Assembly (NCBI GenBank): GCA_963676335.1
Contig: OY781057.1
Span: 124,001 to 188,000 of the forward strand
Source: G963676335 sp963676335
GTDB taxonomy: Bacteria > Pseudomonadota > Alphaproteobacteria > Rickettsiales > Rickettsiaceae
Direction: 5' to 3'
DNA: 64,000 bases
The translations under genes and the position numbers were made by a program. Below the pieces are notes generated by a model, which saw only the letters and a program-made list of their open reading frames with translations, made no database searches and was not told where the DNA came from. This document shows, piece after piece, positions 1-9,976 of the stretch. Numbering within the stretch: position 1 is the stretch's first letter; the number at the start of each line of letters is the position of its first letter.

Positions 1-393
1 ACTCCTCATCAAGCAATGCTTCTGTAATATTTTTTTTAAAATATTGACTTAAATACTCCTGAACAACCATTTGTTTTTTGGTTTCAGCTAATTTATCTTG
101 AAATTCTTTTGATTTTCCACATCACTATTTGCAGCAGCTTGCTCTATCAATGCTTTGCTTACATAACTCTTAATTAGATCTTGTTGAATTTGTTTATCTA
201 AGTCAGAAAATTTTTTATCTTTTAGAGGAGATTGCCCCTGAAAAGAAGTATTAATAGCATTGATCACTTGAGATTCTTTAACTTCTCCACCTTTATAAGT
301 AGCAAGTATTCGATCTCCTGTAGATTTTTCTTCTGCCATAGAATAGTATGGTAATATAGCAGTACATAATAATATTATTATTTTTTTCTTCAT
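1..393 (-). pseudogene. Parvulin-like peptidyl-prolyl isomerase/foldase, frameshifted and cut by the window edge
   Basis: Reading leftwards from an ATG at 393, the protein begins with a signal peptide (MKKKIIILLCTAILPYYSMA) and continues as a SurA/PpiD-type N-terminal helical region. That frame stops at 88. A second frame takes over near 110-118 and reads EFQDKLAETKKQMVVQEYLSQYF to the window edge, as expected for the rest of the chaperone domain, so one base has probably been lost in an A/T run. The catalytic rotamase domain would lie outside the window. Rickettsiae carry a parvulin-like gene beside secA, which fits this divergent arrangement. Expected role: folding of exported proteins in the periplasm. 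It could be a true pseudogene or a homopolymer assembly error. Confidence 0.7.
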
Positions 394-530
394 GAATATA
401 ACTCTTTTTTTTAATAACTTTTTTTATAGAATAAACCACTTGAATAATAGGTCAAGCAAGAATTAATATTATTTATTGAATAAGCAAAAGCAAGCATCTA
501 TTTGAATATTATATAAAAAGGAAATGATAA

Positions 531-3257
531 ATGTTATCTTGGTTTAAGAAATTATTTTTTTCAAAAAATTATCGTTTAATAAAAAAAATGCGATATGAAA
601 TTAATATTATCAATAATTTAGAAGAAGAAATACAATTACTAGATGCTACTCAATTGCAACTAGAAACACAAGAATTGAAACAGAAACTATCCAACGGTGC
701 TAATTTAGACCATGTATTACATAGAGCATTTGCTTTAGTAAGGGAAGCTGCCAAGAGGACATTAAATCAACGTCATTTTGATGAACAATTAATCGGAGGA
801 TTAATTTTACATCGAGGAATGATTACTGAAATGGGCACTGGAGAAGGTAAAACCTTAGTTTCAACTTTACCAGCATATACAAACGCCCTACTTGGGAAAG
901 GAGTACATATAGTTACTGTTAACGATTATTTAGCTAAACGTGATGCTGAATGGATGGGAAAAATTTATAATTTTTTAGGTTTAAGCGTAGGATGCGTTAC
1001 TAACAATATTTCAGATAAAGATCGACAAAATTCTTATTTAGCAGATATTACTTATGCAACTAATAATGAATTAGGCTTTGATTATCTCAAAGATAATATG
1101 AAATTTACACTAGAATCTAAAGTACAACGTCCATTTTATTATGCAATTATAGATGAAGTGGATTCAATATTAATTGATGAAGCTAGAACCCCTTTAATCA
1201 TTTCTGGAGCAGTTGATGATAATTCTGAATTATATTTAGTTATTAATGAGATAATAAAAAAAATAGATAAGTCCGATTATGAAAAAGATGAAAAATTTAA
1301 AACAATTAATTTAAACGAATCAGGTATTGATAAATTAGAAAAATTATTAATCCATATTAATGCCATGAAATTAGGGGAAAGTTTATACGATTTTCAAAAT
1401 ATGCATTTAGTTCCATATGTCAATCAAGCATTAAAAGCAAATATAATGTTTAACAAAGATGTAGATTATATAGTGAAAGATAATCAAATTGTAATTGTGG
1501 ATGAATTTACTGGTCGTATGATGTCTGGAAGAAGATATTCTGATGGGTTACATCAAGCTTTAGAAGCAAAAGAAAATTTACCTATTCAAAACGAGAATCA
1601 AACTTTAGCTTCAATTACATTCCAAAATTATTTTAGAATGTATCCTAAACTTGCTGGAATGACTGGTACCGCAGCAACAGAAGCTAATGAGTTCAGAGAT
1701 ATCTATAATTTATCAGTAGTAAGTGTTCCACCACATAAAGTTATTCAACGTATTGATCATGATGATGAAGTTTATGGCATCGTAAATGATAAATACGATG
1801 CTATACTTAAATTAGTAAAGGAATGTAATAATACTGGTCAACCTGTACTTGTAGGAACTGTAAGTATTGAAAAATCAGAAGAAATTTCTAAATTATTTTA
1901 TAAACATAATATTGTTCATAACGTTTTAAATGCTAAACATCATGAACAAGAAGCTAATATTATAGCTCAAGCAGGTAGATATAAAAGTGTAACAATTGCT
2001 ACTAATATGGCTGGACGTGGTACTGACATAATGCTTGGCGGTAACTCAGAAATGATGATAAAAGATTTACGGGTGTCTGATTTTACACCGGAAAATTATC
2101 AAAATGAAGTTAAAAAAATTATTTCTCAAGTTGAGGAAGAAAAAAATAAAGTAATTCAAGCAGGAGGGTTATTTGTAATAGGAACAGAAAGACACGAAAG
2201 CAGAAGAATTGATAATCAATTGCGTGGAAGATCAGGAAGACAAGGAGATCCAGGGGCTACAAAATTCTTCTTGTCTTTAGAAGATGATTTAATGCGCATT
2301 TTTGCATCAGATAGAATTGCAAATATGTTACGTAAATTAGGATTAAAAAACGGAGAAGCAATTTTTCATCCTATGATTAATCGTGCCATTGCTAAAGCTC
2401 AACAAAAAGTTGAAGCGCATAATTATGATATACGTAAAAATTTATTAAAATTTGACGATGTGATGAATGATCAAAGGAGGGTAATTTATCAACAACGTAA
2501 TGATATTATTTCTACTCAGGACTTAAAAGAAGTAATCTTACGTATGCTAAATGAAATTACAGATTTTGTTGTATCTCAATTTATTTCTGCAGGCTCTTTT
2601 CGAGAGAATTGGAATGTAAATGGTTTAATAAAAGAAGTATATAATGTTTTCGCGTTGAATATTATAGTAGAAGACTTAATAACTGATGGAGATGATGAAG
2701 AAGAAATAAAAAATAAATTGTTTACTTTTGCTAAAGACTTTTATTCTTATAAAGAACAACAATTTAGTTTTAAAATTTTACAAGAAGCTGAGAGATATAT
2801 TTTATTATCCACCCTAGACCAAGTATGGAAAGAGCACTTACACTCTCTAGATTATTTACGTCAAGGAATTTCACTAAGAGCATATGGACAAAAAGATCCC
2901 CTTAATGAATATAAAAGAGAAGCATTTAATTTATTTAAAACAATGATACATAACTTAAGTTTTTTGACGATTCAAAGAATAAGCCATTTGCACATTGATT
3001 TAGAACAAATAAATGCAGATATGGTTTCTTTAAAAGGAAAAAAATTGCGAAACCTACGTGAAGGAAGACAAGATCCTGCATTTGCTAAATATAATGCTGG
3101 ATTCAGTATAGAAACCACATTAAAACCTTCAAAATCTTACGTAAAAAAAGAACATCAAATACCAGAAAATCCATCTACTTGGGGAAAAGTTGGACGTAAT
3201 GCTCTTTGCCCTTGCAAATCTGGTAAAAAATATAAACATTGTCATGGAGGAGATTAA
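531..3257 (+). CDS. secA: Preprotein translocase ATPase SecA
   Basis: SecA is the cytoplasmic ATPase that pushes unfolded preproteins through SecYEG. The 908-residue length is normal. Walker A MGTGEGKT lies at about residues 101-108, the DEVD Walker B at about 208-211, the second-motor helicase signature ATNMAGRGTDI follows, and the C-terminal zinc motif CPCKSGKKYKHCH begins at about residue 893 (C893, C895, C904, H905), which in known SecAs binds SecB and lipid. The start ATG has a good ribosome-binding site, AAAAGGAAA, just upstream. It diverges from the parvulin-like gene across a 137-base gap that must hold both promoters. Confidence 0.98.
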   Translation: MLSWFKKLFFSKNYRLIKKMRYEINIINNLEEEIQLLDATQLQLETQELKQKLSNGANLDHVLHRAFALVREAAKRTLNQRHFDEQLIGGLILHRGMITEMGTGEGKTLVSTLPAYTNALLGKGVHIVTVNDYLAKRDAEWMGKIYNFLGLSVGCVTNNISDKDRQNSYLADITYATNNELGFDYLKDNMKFTLESKVQRPFYYAIIDEVDSILIDEARTPLIISGAVDDNSELYLVINEIIKKIDKSDYEKDEKFKTINLNESGIDKLEKLLIHINAMKLGESLYDFQNMHLVPYVNQALKANIMFNKDVDYIVKDNQIVIVDEFTGRMMSGRRYSDGLHQALEAKENLPIQNENQTLASITFQNYFRMYPKLAGMTGTAATEANEFRDIYNLSVVSVPPHKVIQRIDHDDEVYGIVNDKYDAILKLVKECNNTGQPVLVGTVSIEKSEEISKLFYKHNIVHNVLNAKHHEQEANIIAQAGRYKSVTIATNMAGRGTDIMLGGNSEMMIKDLRVSDFTPENYQNEVKKIISQVEEEKNKVIQAGGLFVIGTERHESRRIDNQLRGRSGRQGDPGATKFFLSLEDDLMRIFASDRIANMLRKLGLKNGEAIFHPMINRAIAKAQQKVEAHNYDIRKNLLKFDDVMNDQRRVIYQQRNDIISTQDLKEVILRMLNEITDFVVSQFISAGSFRENWNVNGLIKEVYNVFALNIIVEDLITDGDDEEEIKNKLFTFAKDFYSYKEQQFSFKILQEAERYILLSTLDQVWKEHLHSLDYLRQGISLRAYGQKDPLNEYKREAFNLFKTMIHNLSFLTIQRISHLHIDLEQINADMVSLKGKKLRNLREGRQDPAFAKYNAGFSIETTLKPSKSYVKKEHQIPENPSTWGKVGRNALCPCKSGKKYKHCHGGD

Positions 3258-3279
3258 GTATAGCACAAATTAAATGCCT

Positions 3280-3597
3280 TTAAAACGCCCAAGCCGACAA
3301 AAGCAATAGAGCAGTATATTTGAAGCTTATATTGAACAAATTTCGATTCCTCATTTAAAACCTGGTCAAATCGTTGTTATGGACAACGTTAGCCCCCTAA
3401 AATAGGCAGCTTGATCGAATTTGTAGTGTGGCATATCCTATTTTTACCTACCTACTCGCCTGATTTAAATTCAATTGGGCATCATTGGTTTAGAATTAAG
3501 CATAATATAAGAAAAATAGCATGCCTATTTACTAACTTTTTTGAAGCTGTAGTTTTCTGTATTTAAAGTCTCAGCATTTAGTGATATGCTATATATA
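3280..3597 (+). pseudogene. IS630-family transposase remnant (family A)
   Basis: Only the C-terminal catalytic half of a DDE transposase remains. One frame gives SIFEAYIEQISIPHLKPGQ then IVVMDN with the second catalytic Asp, and stops at 3405. Another frame then reads FLPTYSPDLNSIGHHWF. The usual PIEHHW has become SIGHHW, so the catalytic Glu is lost. The last bases (about 3570-3597, ending ATGCTATATAT) match the right end of the IS630 copy at 31321-32260, so both belong to one family. The N-terminal half and left end are gone. The rest of the gap to 3807 shows no gene. Confidence 0.8.
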
Positions 3598-3807
3598 CTT
3601 TTGAAATGTATTTTTATCTAGGGAATACATCCTTATATTCATACATTGTAGCATCTTATTTGTCTAACATATGCTCATTATATACAAAATATCTTATTTT
3701 GTTAACAGTGCCATATGCAGATAATTTTAGTATTTTCTATTTGCATTAAACTTAAGAGTACATTATTATCAATAAGTTGACTTATGGTTTAAAAATTAAT
3801 ATATGCT

Positions 3808-4362
3808 ATGATTGAGTACTTTTTAGTATGCGTTGTAATTCTAGTCTTAATTATCTACGGAATCAAAACGCTACTCCATTATTTTTCACATTTTAATCAT
3901 CAAAATTTAAAAATAATTAATTTATATTTAGAACGCAAATTAATTAATAAATTATTATCAATAATCACAGATCATTCTATACAAGATACGTTAGAAGAGA
4001 TACTTGATCTACTAAAAGAATATTATCAATTTGAAGAAATTGTAGTGTATAATCCTTCTAATAAGTTAACAATAAATAAAATTAGTTATAAAAATTCACA
4101 TTTAAAAACTATAATTCAAGAATATGTTAATAAAAATTATTCAGAAATAAATGATAATTTATCAAAAAATGAAATTATTATTAATACTTCTTGTTTATCA
4201 TCCAAAATAAAAATTTTTATTACTAAAGTTAATAATCAACTAGAAATTATTAGACCTTTGTTGATTTTTATTGAAGGAAAAAACAAAATTACTTCCCAAG
4301 AAATTGCTACTATCGTAACAAGTATCAAGCCTTTAATTTCACTTATCAGTATTAAATCTTGA
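3808..4362 (+). CDS. Hypothetical single-span membrane protein
   Basis: I do not recognise this 184-residue protein. It has one N-terminal transmembrane helix (about residues 3-24, very rich in Val/Ile/Leu) and a soluble remainder of alternating helix and strand that loosely recalls a small GAF-like sensory fold. That fold guess is inference only. It faces ugd tail to tail with a gap of about 10 bases. No good ribosome-binding site precedes the ATG. Composition matches the neighbouring chromosomal genes, so it looks resident rather than mobile. Confidence 0.6.
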   Translation: MIEYFLVCVVILVLIIYGIKTLLHYFSHFNHQNLKIINLYLERKLINKLLSIITDHSIQDTLEEILDLLKEYYQFEEIVVYNPSNKLTINKISYKNSHLKTIIQEYVNKNYSEINDNLSKNEIIINTSCLSSKIKIFITKVNNQLEIIRPLLIFIEGKNKITSQEIATIVTSIKPLISLISIKS

Positions 4363-4372
4363 GAAATAATTT

Positions 4373-5686
4373 TTATATACTTCCAATATGATAGTACTGG
4401 AATCCCAAGCTTTCTAAGCTTAGATCTAGTAAAAGATTTCGTAAATCAATAATAATTGGAGATTTCATATTTTTATATATGGATATAAAATTTAAATTTC
4501 TAAATAAATGCCATTCCGTAAGAACTAAGATTGCGTCTGCGGATATAGAAGTATCTTCTGGTAATGCTACAAATGCTACATTTTTTAAAATTTCTTTTCC
4601 ATTTTTTGTTGCATAAGGATCATAAATTTGTATATTTGCTCCTGATTTTTGCAACATATTTATAATATTTATAGCTGGACTATCACGAACATCATCTGTT
4701 CCAGCTTTAAAACTAATACCAAGAATACCTAATGTTTTATTTTTTATACTTTTTCCTAAGATATTGATAATTTTTTTAACTAGGATATTTTTCCTGTTAT
4801 TATTGAATGCGAGAACTGATTCTATAATGACACTATCGATTTTCATCGATTTCATAAAATTTAATAACGATAACGTATCTTTTGGCAAACAAGATCCCCC
4901 AAAACCAGGCCCCGGTTGAAAAAAAGCATCTCCTATTCTTTTATCTGATCCTATAGCGCAAATTAGATCTTGAATATTAGCTCCAACACCAGCACACATA
5001 TCAGATATTTCATTTATAAATGATAGTTTAGTTGCTAAGAAAGCATTAGAAGCTTGTTTAGTTAATTCTGATGTTATAGGATCTGTTGCGATAATCGGAA
5101 TATTGTTTTTTTTGATCCATGGTTCATATAATTGCATTAAAATTTTTTTACTTAAATCATTATTAGCTCCAAAGACAATACGATCTGGATTAAGAAAATT
5201 TAATAAAGCCGTTCCTTGTTTTAAAAATTCTGGATTACTAGCAATATCGTTTTGAAATCCAAGTTTTTTTATATAAATTAACAATTTTTTATTAGTACCA
5301 GGGGGTACTGTAGATTTAATTACAATTAAGGTTTTCTTCGATAAGAAAGGTAAAATTTCTTGTAAGACATTATAAATTTGAGATAAATCACTTTCTCCAG
5401 AACTTAATGTCGGCGTTCCAACTGTAATAAATAATACATCTACTGATGCTAATTTATTACTATACTCTGTAGTAAAGGTAATATTATTTTCTAATTTAGC
5501 TTGTGTAATAAGTTCCATTAACCCCGGTTCAAAAATTGGAATATATCCTTTATTTAACTGATCGATTTTACTAATATCCCGGTCTAAACACAATACTTTA
5601 TAGTATTTACTAAAAGATGCAGCTACAGTAAGACCTACATATCCTATCCCAACAACAGAAACTAACATAGTGATAGATTTATTCAT
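4373..5686 (-). CDS. ugd: UDP-glucose 6-dehydrogenase
   Basis: This enzyme oxidises UDP-glucose twice to UDP-glucuronate using NAD, feeding surface polysaccharide or LPS sugars. The N-terminal Rossmann motif VSVVGIGYVGLTVAASF is at about residues 9-25. The catalytic region shows GPGFGGSCLPKDTLSL with the active-site Cys, and the C-terminal domain contains ILGISFKAGTDDVRDSPA. The length of 437 residues is typical. The start could be the first ATG or the internal Met 7, which sits nearer the Rossmann strand. It diverges from lpxI, another envelope gene. A related UDP-sugar dehydrogenase (for example of UDP-ManNAc) is less likely but not excluded. Confidence 0.93.
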   Translation of the reverse strand: MNKSITMLVSVVGIGYVGLTVAASFSKYYKVLCLDRDISKIDQLNKGYIPIFEPGLMELITQAKLENNITFTTEYSNKLASVDVLFITVGTPTLSSGESDLSQIYNVLQEILPFLSKKTLIVIKSTVPPGTNKKLLIYIKKLGFQNDIASNPEFLKQGTALLNFLNPDRIVFGANNDLSKKILMQLYEPWIKKNNIPIIATDPITSELTKQASNAFLATKLSFINEISDMCAGVGANIQDLICAIGSDKRIGDAFFQPGPGFGGSCLPKDTLSLLNFMKSMKIDSVIIESVLAFNNNRKNILVKKIINILGKSIKNKTLGILGISFKAGTDDVRDSPAINIINMLQKSGANIQIYDPYATKNGKEILKNVAFVALPEDTSISADAILVLTEWHLFRNLNFISIYKNMKSPIIIDLRNLLLDLSLESLGFQYYHIGSI

Positions 5687-5780
5687 AAATAATTAGTCTT
5701 ATAATAGACTATAAAATATCTATTTTATTTGTCAAAAATATTTAATAAATATAATTTATATATATTTAATTAAATAAATT

Positions 5781-6599
5781 ATGGAAAAAGTTTGTATTAT
5801 CGTTGGTAGAGGAAGTTTACCATTAATATTATTAGATTTATTACAAACAATTTTTAAAAAAATTAATGTAATAATATTAAAAAATCAACAAATTAATGAA
5901 AATTTATATAAAAACTTTACTGTATTTAAAATATCTTTAGGCGAAGTAGGTAAATTTATAAATTATTTACATTCAAATAATATTTCTAATCTTTTATTTG
6001 CGGGAAATATAACTAAACCAGATTTATCTACTGAGCTAGTAGACGCAGAAGGACAAGAATTATTTCAATCTCTATTGACATTAAGAAATAAAGGGAATAA
6101 TTCTATGTTACATGCTGTAGGTCAATACTTACGTACTAAAGGCTTTAATATTCTTTCTATCCTAACTTTGTTCAAGGAGCAATTGACTTTACCAAAGAAT
6201 GAAGAGGCTTTTACTAAAATTGTACCTAGTGAAGGAGAATTAAAAGATATTAAATTTGCTTATTCTGTTATTAAAGAAGTTGGTAAATACGATATAGGAC
6301 AATCTATTGTTATAAATAATGGAACAATATTAGGTTTAGAGGGGGCAGAGGGAACGAATGAGCTAATAAAACGATGCTCAATATTAAAAAATAATAATAG
6401 TGGTATTTTAGTTAAAACAATAAATCCTACTCAAGATTTAGAATTTGACCTCCCAACTGTAGGTCTAGAAACTATCAAATTATTACATACGTATAAATTT
6501 AGAGGATTATGCGTAGGTGCAGAAAAAGTGCTAGTCTTAAATAAATTAGAAATCATTGAATTAGCAAATCAATTAAAAATATTTATTGTTGTTATATAA
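5781..6599 (+). CDS. lpxI: UDP-2,3-diacylglucosamine pyrophosphatase LpxI
   Basis: LpxI hydrolyses UDP-2,3-diacylglucosamine to lipid X in lipid A synthesis and replaces LpxH in many alphaproteobacteria. The 272-residue protein has the family opening (CIIVGRGSLPLIL), the central LLFAGNITKPDLS and HAVGQYLRTKGFN stretches, and the C-terminal GLETIKLLHTYKFRGLCVGA region. It is first in a very compact operon: its stop codon touches the start codon of gmk. Its presence shows that the organism makes lipid A, unlike Anaplasmataceae or Orientia. Confidence 0.92.
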   Translation: MEKVCIIVGRGSLPLILLDLLQTIFKKINVIILKNQQINENLYKNFTVFKISLGEVGKFINYLHSNNISNLLFAGNITKPDLSTELVDAEGQELFQSLLTLRNKGNNSMLHAVGQYLRTKGFNILSILTLFKEQLTLPKNEEAFTKIVPSEGELKDIKFAYSVIKEVGKYDIGQSIVINNGTILGLEGAEGTNELIKRCSILKNNNSGILVKTINPTQDLEFDLPTVGLETIKLLHTYKFRGLCVGAEKVLVLNKLEIIELANQLKIFIVVI

Positions 6600-7193
6600 A
6601 TGAAGAGAGAAAATATAATATTTATATTATCTGCACCATCTGGATGTGGTAAATCAACTTTAACAAAAAATATCCTTTTGCAAGATTCAAATATTGAATT
6701 ATCAATATCGCTTACTACTAGAAAACCTAGAGATAACGAAGTCCATGGAAAAGATTATTTTTTTGTTGATACAGAGCAATTTTCAAAATTGATTTTGAAT
6801 CATCAATTAATAGAACATACCAATATGTTTGGGAATATGTATGGAATAAATAAAGAAATATTAGAAAAACAATTAAGCATGGAAAAAGACATTATTATGA
6901 ACCTCACTTATCATGGGGTAAAAATTTTACAAGAATACAAACCAAAAAATGTTGTTACTATTTTTATTTTTCCACCTTCTTTTAATGAATTAAAAAAAAG
7001 ATTACAATATAGAGAACATCTAACTGAAGAAATAGAAAAGCGGTTACATACTTATAAGCAGGAAATTAGTTATGCACATACATATGACTATGTAGTAATA
7101 AATCAAGTTTTAGAAGATACCAGTAAAACCATTCAAAACATTATTAATGCTGAACGTCATAAAACTATCCGTATAAAAGATTTAATCCGATAA
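6600..7193 (+). CDS. gmk: Guanylate kinase
   Basis: Guanylate kinase phosphorylates GMP to GDP in the cytoplasm. The P-loop SAPSGCGKST is at about residues 10-19, followed by the GMP-binding segment SLTTRKPRDNEVHGKDYFF. The Arg-rich lid follows, with ERHKTIRIKDLIR at the C-terminus. The length of 197 residues is typical. The ATG begins on the base after the lpxI stop codon, so the two are probably translationally coupled. Confidence 0.96.
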   Translation: MKRENIIFILSAPSGCGKSTLTKNILLQDSNIELSISLTTRKPRDNEVHGKDYFFVDTEQFSKLILNHQLIEHTNMFGNMYGINKEILEKQLSMEKDIIMNLTYHGVKILQEYKPKNVVTIFIFPPSFNELKKRLQYREHLTEEIEKRLHTYKQEISYAHTYDYVVINQVLEDTSKTIQNIINAERHKTIRIKDLIR

Positions 7194-7208
7194 AGAATTA
7201 TATAAACT

Positions 7209-8957
7209 ATGAAAAAGTCTGTATTAAATTACATATGGAAAATAAATGAATATTGTGAAAGAGACTTCATAACTATATTACAAAAATATACTAATAATGA
7301 TGTTATAGCTAAGTTGCTAGCTCAAAGAAATATCAATTTAGAAGGAATCCCAAATTTTTTGAATTCAAAAATTAAAGATTATTTATCAGATCCATTTCAC
7401 TTAAATGATATGAAACTAGCAGTTGAGCGAGTTATCACTGCTATTATAAAAAAGGAAAAAATTTGTATTTTTGCTGATTATGATGTTGATGGAGCGACTT
7501 CTGCTGCCCTATTAAAAATAGTATTATCTCATTTTAATAATGAAATAGTAATTTATGTTCCAGATCGTTTAAAAGAAGGGTATGGCCCAAACATAGAGGC
7601 CATGAAATATCTCAAATCAATAAATATCGATTTAGTTGTTAGTGCAGATTGCGGAACTACATCGTATGAAGCTCTATCTGTAGCGCATAATATAGGGTTG
7701 GATGTTATTATAATCGATCATCACATAGCAAATGCAGCATTACCTAAATCTTTAGCTATAATAAATCCTAATAGACTAGATCAAGAATCTGATTACAAAA
7801 ATTTAGCAGCAGTAGGAGTAGTATTTTTATTTTGTGTAGCTTTACTCTCATCATTAAAAAAAACTAATTTTTCCACAATTAGCGATCAAATTAATTTATT
7901 AAATTATCTTGATTTGGTAGCATTAGGTACCGTTTGTGATTCCGTTCCATTAATAGGGCTTAATAGAGCCTTTGTTACGCAAGGGTTAAAAGTATTAAAT
8001 TATCGACGTAATCTTGGTTTAAAAGCTTTATGTGATATTTCTGTTATTAATAGCGAAATAAATACTTACCACTTAGGATTTGTTTTAGGACCTAAAATTA
8101 ATGCTGCTGGCAGAATAGGAAAATCAGAAATTAGCAGTAAATTACTATCTACTACTTGTAGCTATGAAGCTATGCAGTTGGCTGAAATTTTAGATAAATA
8201 TAATCAAAAACGAAAACAAATTGAAGATGAAGCATATCAAGACGCTTTTCAGAAAGCATTAAAACAAAGTAATAATAATTATATTTTAGTATCTGGAAAT
8301 AATTGGCATTCAGGAATCATTGGAATAATAGCTGGAAAATTAAAAGAAATACATAATAAACTCACTATTGTAATAAGTTGGGATGGAGAAATTGGGAAAG
8401 CTTCATGTCGTTCTGTGGCTGGTATCGACATTGGTAATAAAATAATTATTGCTAAAACACAAGGTATTTTATTAAATGGAGGCGGACATGCCATGGCAGC
8501 TGGTTTTACAATCAATAAGCTACAAATTGATGCCTTTATTTCTTTTTTAACTACTTATCTTGAGAAAGATTTAGAGCAATTAATATCAAGAAATGTTAAA
8601 TTTTACGACATTGAAGTAGATGGTATGGGAGTTAATTTATCATTATGGGAAAATATTATTAAAATATCTCCTTTTGGAATAGGTAACCCTATTCCTATAA
8701 TAAAAATAAATGATCTGTATGTTTTGAAAGCTAAAGTTATTAACAATAAACACATAAATTGCTTATTAGCAACTTCTAACAAAGGATATGGAACTACTGC
8801 TATTAAAGCTATTGCTTTTAATAGCTTTAATAATGCTATAGGTAACACATTGCTTTCTAGCAGGTCACATCAAATGGCTGTTTTGGGACAAATAGACCTA
8901 AATTGCTGGCAAGGAAAGGAAAATATTCAAATTAATATTCATGATATTATCATATGA
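7209..8957 (+). CDS. recJ: Single-stranded-DNA-specific exonuclease RecJ
   Basis: RecJ is a 5'-3' single-strand exonuclease used in recombination and mismatch repair. DHH-family motifs appear in order: ADYDVDGATSAA (motif I), VSADCGTTS, IIDHHIA (the DHH triad), NAAGRIG, and GGGHAMAAGF in the DHHA1 domain. A C-terminal OB-like region follows. The length of 582 residues is normal. It lies 15 bases after gmk and its stop overlaps the acpS start as ATGA. Confidence 0.96.
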   Translation: MKKSVLNYIWKINEYCERDFITILQKYTNNDVIAKLLAQRNINLEGIPNFLNSKIKDYLSDPFHLNDMKLAVERVITAIIKKEKICIFADYDVDGATSAALLKIVLSHFNNEIVIYVPDRLKEGYGPNIEAMKYLKSINIDLVVSADCGTTSYEALSVAHNIGLDVIIIDHHIANAALPKSLAIINPNRLDQESDYKNLAAVGVVFLFCVALLSSLKKTNFSTISDQINLLNYLDLVALGTVCDSVPLIGLNRAFVTQGLKVLNYRRNLGLKALCDISVINSEINTYHLGFVLGPKINAAGRIGKSEISSKLLSTTCSYEAMQLAEILDKYNQKRKQIEDEAYQDAFQKALKQSNNNYILVSGNNWHSGIIGIIAGKLKEIHNKLTIVISWDGEIGKASCRSVAGIDIGNKIIIAKTQGILLNGGGHAMAAGFTINKLQIDAFISFLTTYLEKDLEQLISRNVKFYDIEVDGMGVNLSLWENIIKISPFGIGNPIPIIKINDLYVLKAKVINNKHINCLLATSNKGYGTTAIKAIAFNSFNNAIGNTLLSSRSHQMAVLGQIDLNCWQGKENIQINIHDIII

Positions 8958-9322
8958 ACCTAAAGGGAATTGGAATTGATATAGTAGATATACACCGTAT
9001 AGAAAGATTATTTAATCTTTATAGTCAAGTATTTGTTGATAAAATTTTAGGGCAAGATGAAAAGCTTATTTATTTTAAATTGCAACATTCATTGAAAAAA
9101 ATAAGTTATTTAGCTAAAAGATTCGCAGCTAAAGAAGCCATAGTAAAAGCTTTTGGGTATGGTATGGGAATAATTTCACTTAAAGATATACAAATCCTTA
9201 ATAATCATCTAGGGCAGCCTCAGGTAATTCTTAAAAATGTTCCATTAAATGAATGTTCTATTTCTATTAGTGATACACATACTTTAGCTATTGCAGTAGC
9301 AATAATTACACAAATACATTAA
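8954..9322 (+). CDS. acpS: Holo-[acyl-carrier-protein] synthase
   Basis: AcpS transfers 4'-phosphopantetheine from CoA to acyl carrier protein, which is needed for fatty acid and lipid A synthesis. The 122-residue protein shows the two signature blocks, GIGIDIVDIHRIERLF with the Mg-binding Asp and RFAAKEAIVKAFG with the Glu/Lys pair, plus SISDTHTLAIAVA near the end. It overlaps the recJ stop by four bases (ATGA) and closes the lpxI-gmk-recJ-acpS operon. Confidence 0.95.
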   Translation: MNLKGIGIDIVDIHRIERLFNLYSQVFVDKILGQDEKLIYFKLQHSLKKISYLAKRFAAKEAIVKAFGYGMGIISLKDIQILNNHLGQPQVILKNVPLNECSISISDTHTLAIAVAIITQIH

Positions 9323-9333
9323 GTATTTATATA

Positions 9334-9490
9334 TCCTCACTTAACCTGAAGAATTGATAAAATGATCAAAAATAATGGTTTGAAAATTGTCATTAATCAT
9401 ACCAATTCTATCTTAGATTTAGCGATAAACTCCTTAACTTTTTTAGATTTATTGTAGCTAGCATTATCACAAATCAGATAATCCAAAAAT
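9334..9490 (-). mobile_element. IS630 family B remnant, internally deleted terminal fragment
   Basis: The first part (9331-9405) nearly repeats 9971-10041. The sequence then jumps to match 10200-10280, so about 160 bases present in the second copy are missing here. Only the transposon end and a piece of the coding region survive, in the same orientation as the 9977-10869 copy. It is not functional. The following 9491-9706 stretch is AT-rich and I see no gene in it. Confidence 0.75.
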
Positions 9491-9706
9491 TACTTAACTA
9501 ATGAAATATGTGTTCAGATCAAATAAATAATATTAAAATTCTGTAATTTGTTGTATTTATTACACAAATCTTCTATAAACATTTATTGTGTTTTTATTAT
9601 ACGAAGTATATTTTATAAAAAATTAATACTTTTTAAGTAAATTAACTATAAAATAAATTTTTAACCTTTAGATTGATACGTTATTAATATTAATATTTTT
9701 TTATAT

Positions 9707-9928
9707 ATGAATGTACAGCAATTTCCACGTAAATTAATAACTTTTTCTGAAAAAGAAGAAGAATTATCAAAAGTTCAAAAAGAAATCAATAATGGTTGGA
9801 CAATAGTTAGTCTAGTTAATCAAGGAGAAGAATATTTTGGGATTATGGAAAAAATTCACTATCCAGAAAATATGTATGATAAAATCTATATTCCAGCACG
9901 TAAAAAAGTTAAAATAGTTAAGGTTTAA
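9707..9928 (+). CDS. Small hypothetical protein (73 aa)
   Basis: I do not recognise a function. The 73-residue sequence has a charged N-terminal helix (about residues 14-28), a compact strand-rich middle (GWTIVSLVNQGEEYFGIMEKI) and a basic C-terminus (IPARKKVKIVKV). It looks like one of the short conserved rickettsial proteins of unknown function, but I cannot name a family from sequence alone. No clear ribosome-binding site is visible. It sits between two fragments of the same IS630 family. Confidence 0.55.
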   Translation: MNVQQFPRKLITFSEKEEELSKVQKEINNGWTIVSLVNQGEEYFGIMEKIHYPENMYDKIYIPARKKVKIVKV

Positions 9929-9976
9929 AATTTAGTTGATTTTGGCCCAGTTCTGGATTTTAAGATAAGGATATAT

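Noticed and set aside
3777..3805. TTGACT and TATATG separated by 17 bases, a good promoter match
   Set aside because: The -10 box ends two bases before the start codon at 3808, so the transcript would begin inside the gene, and no later start codon is available.
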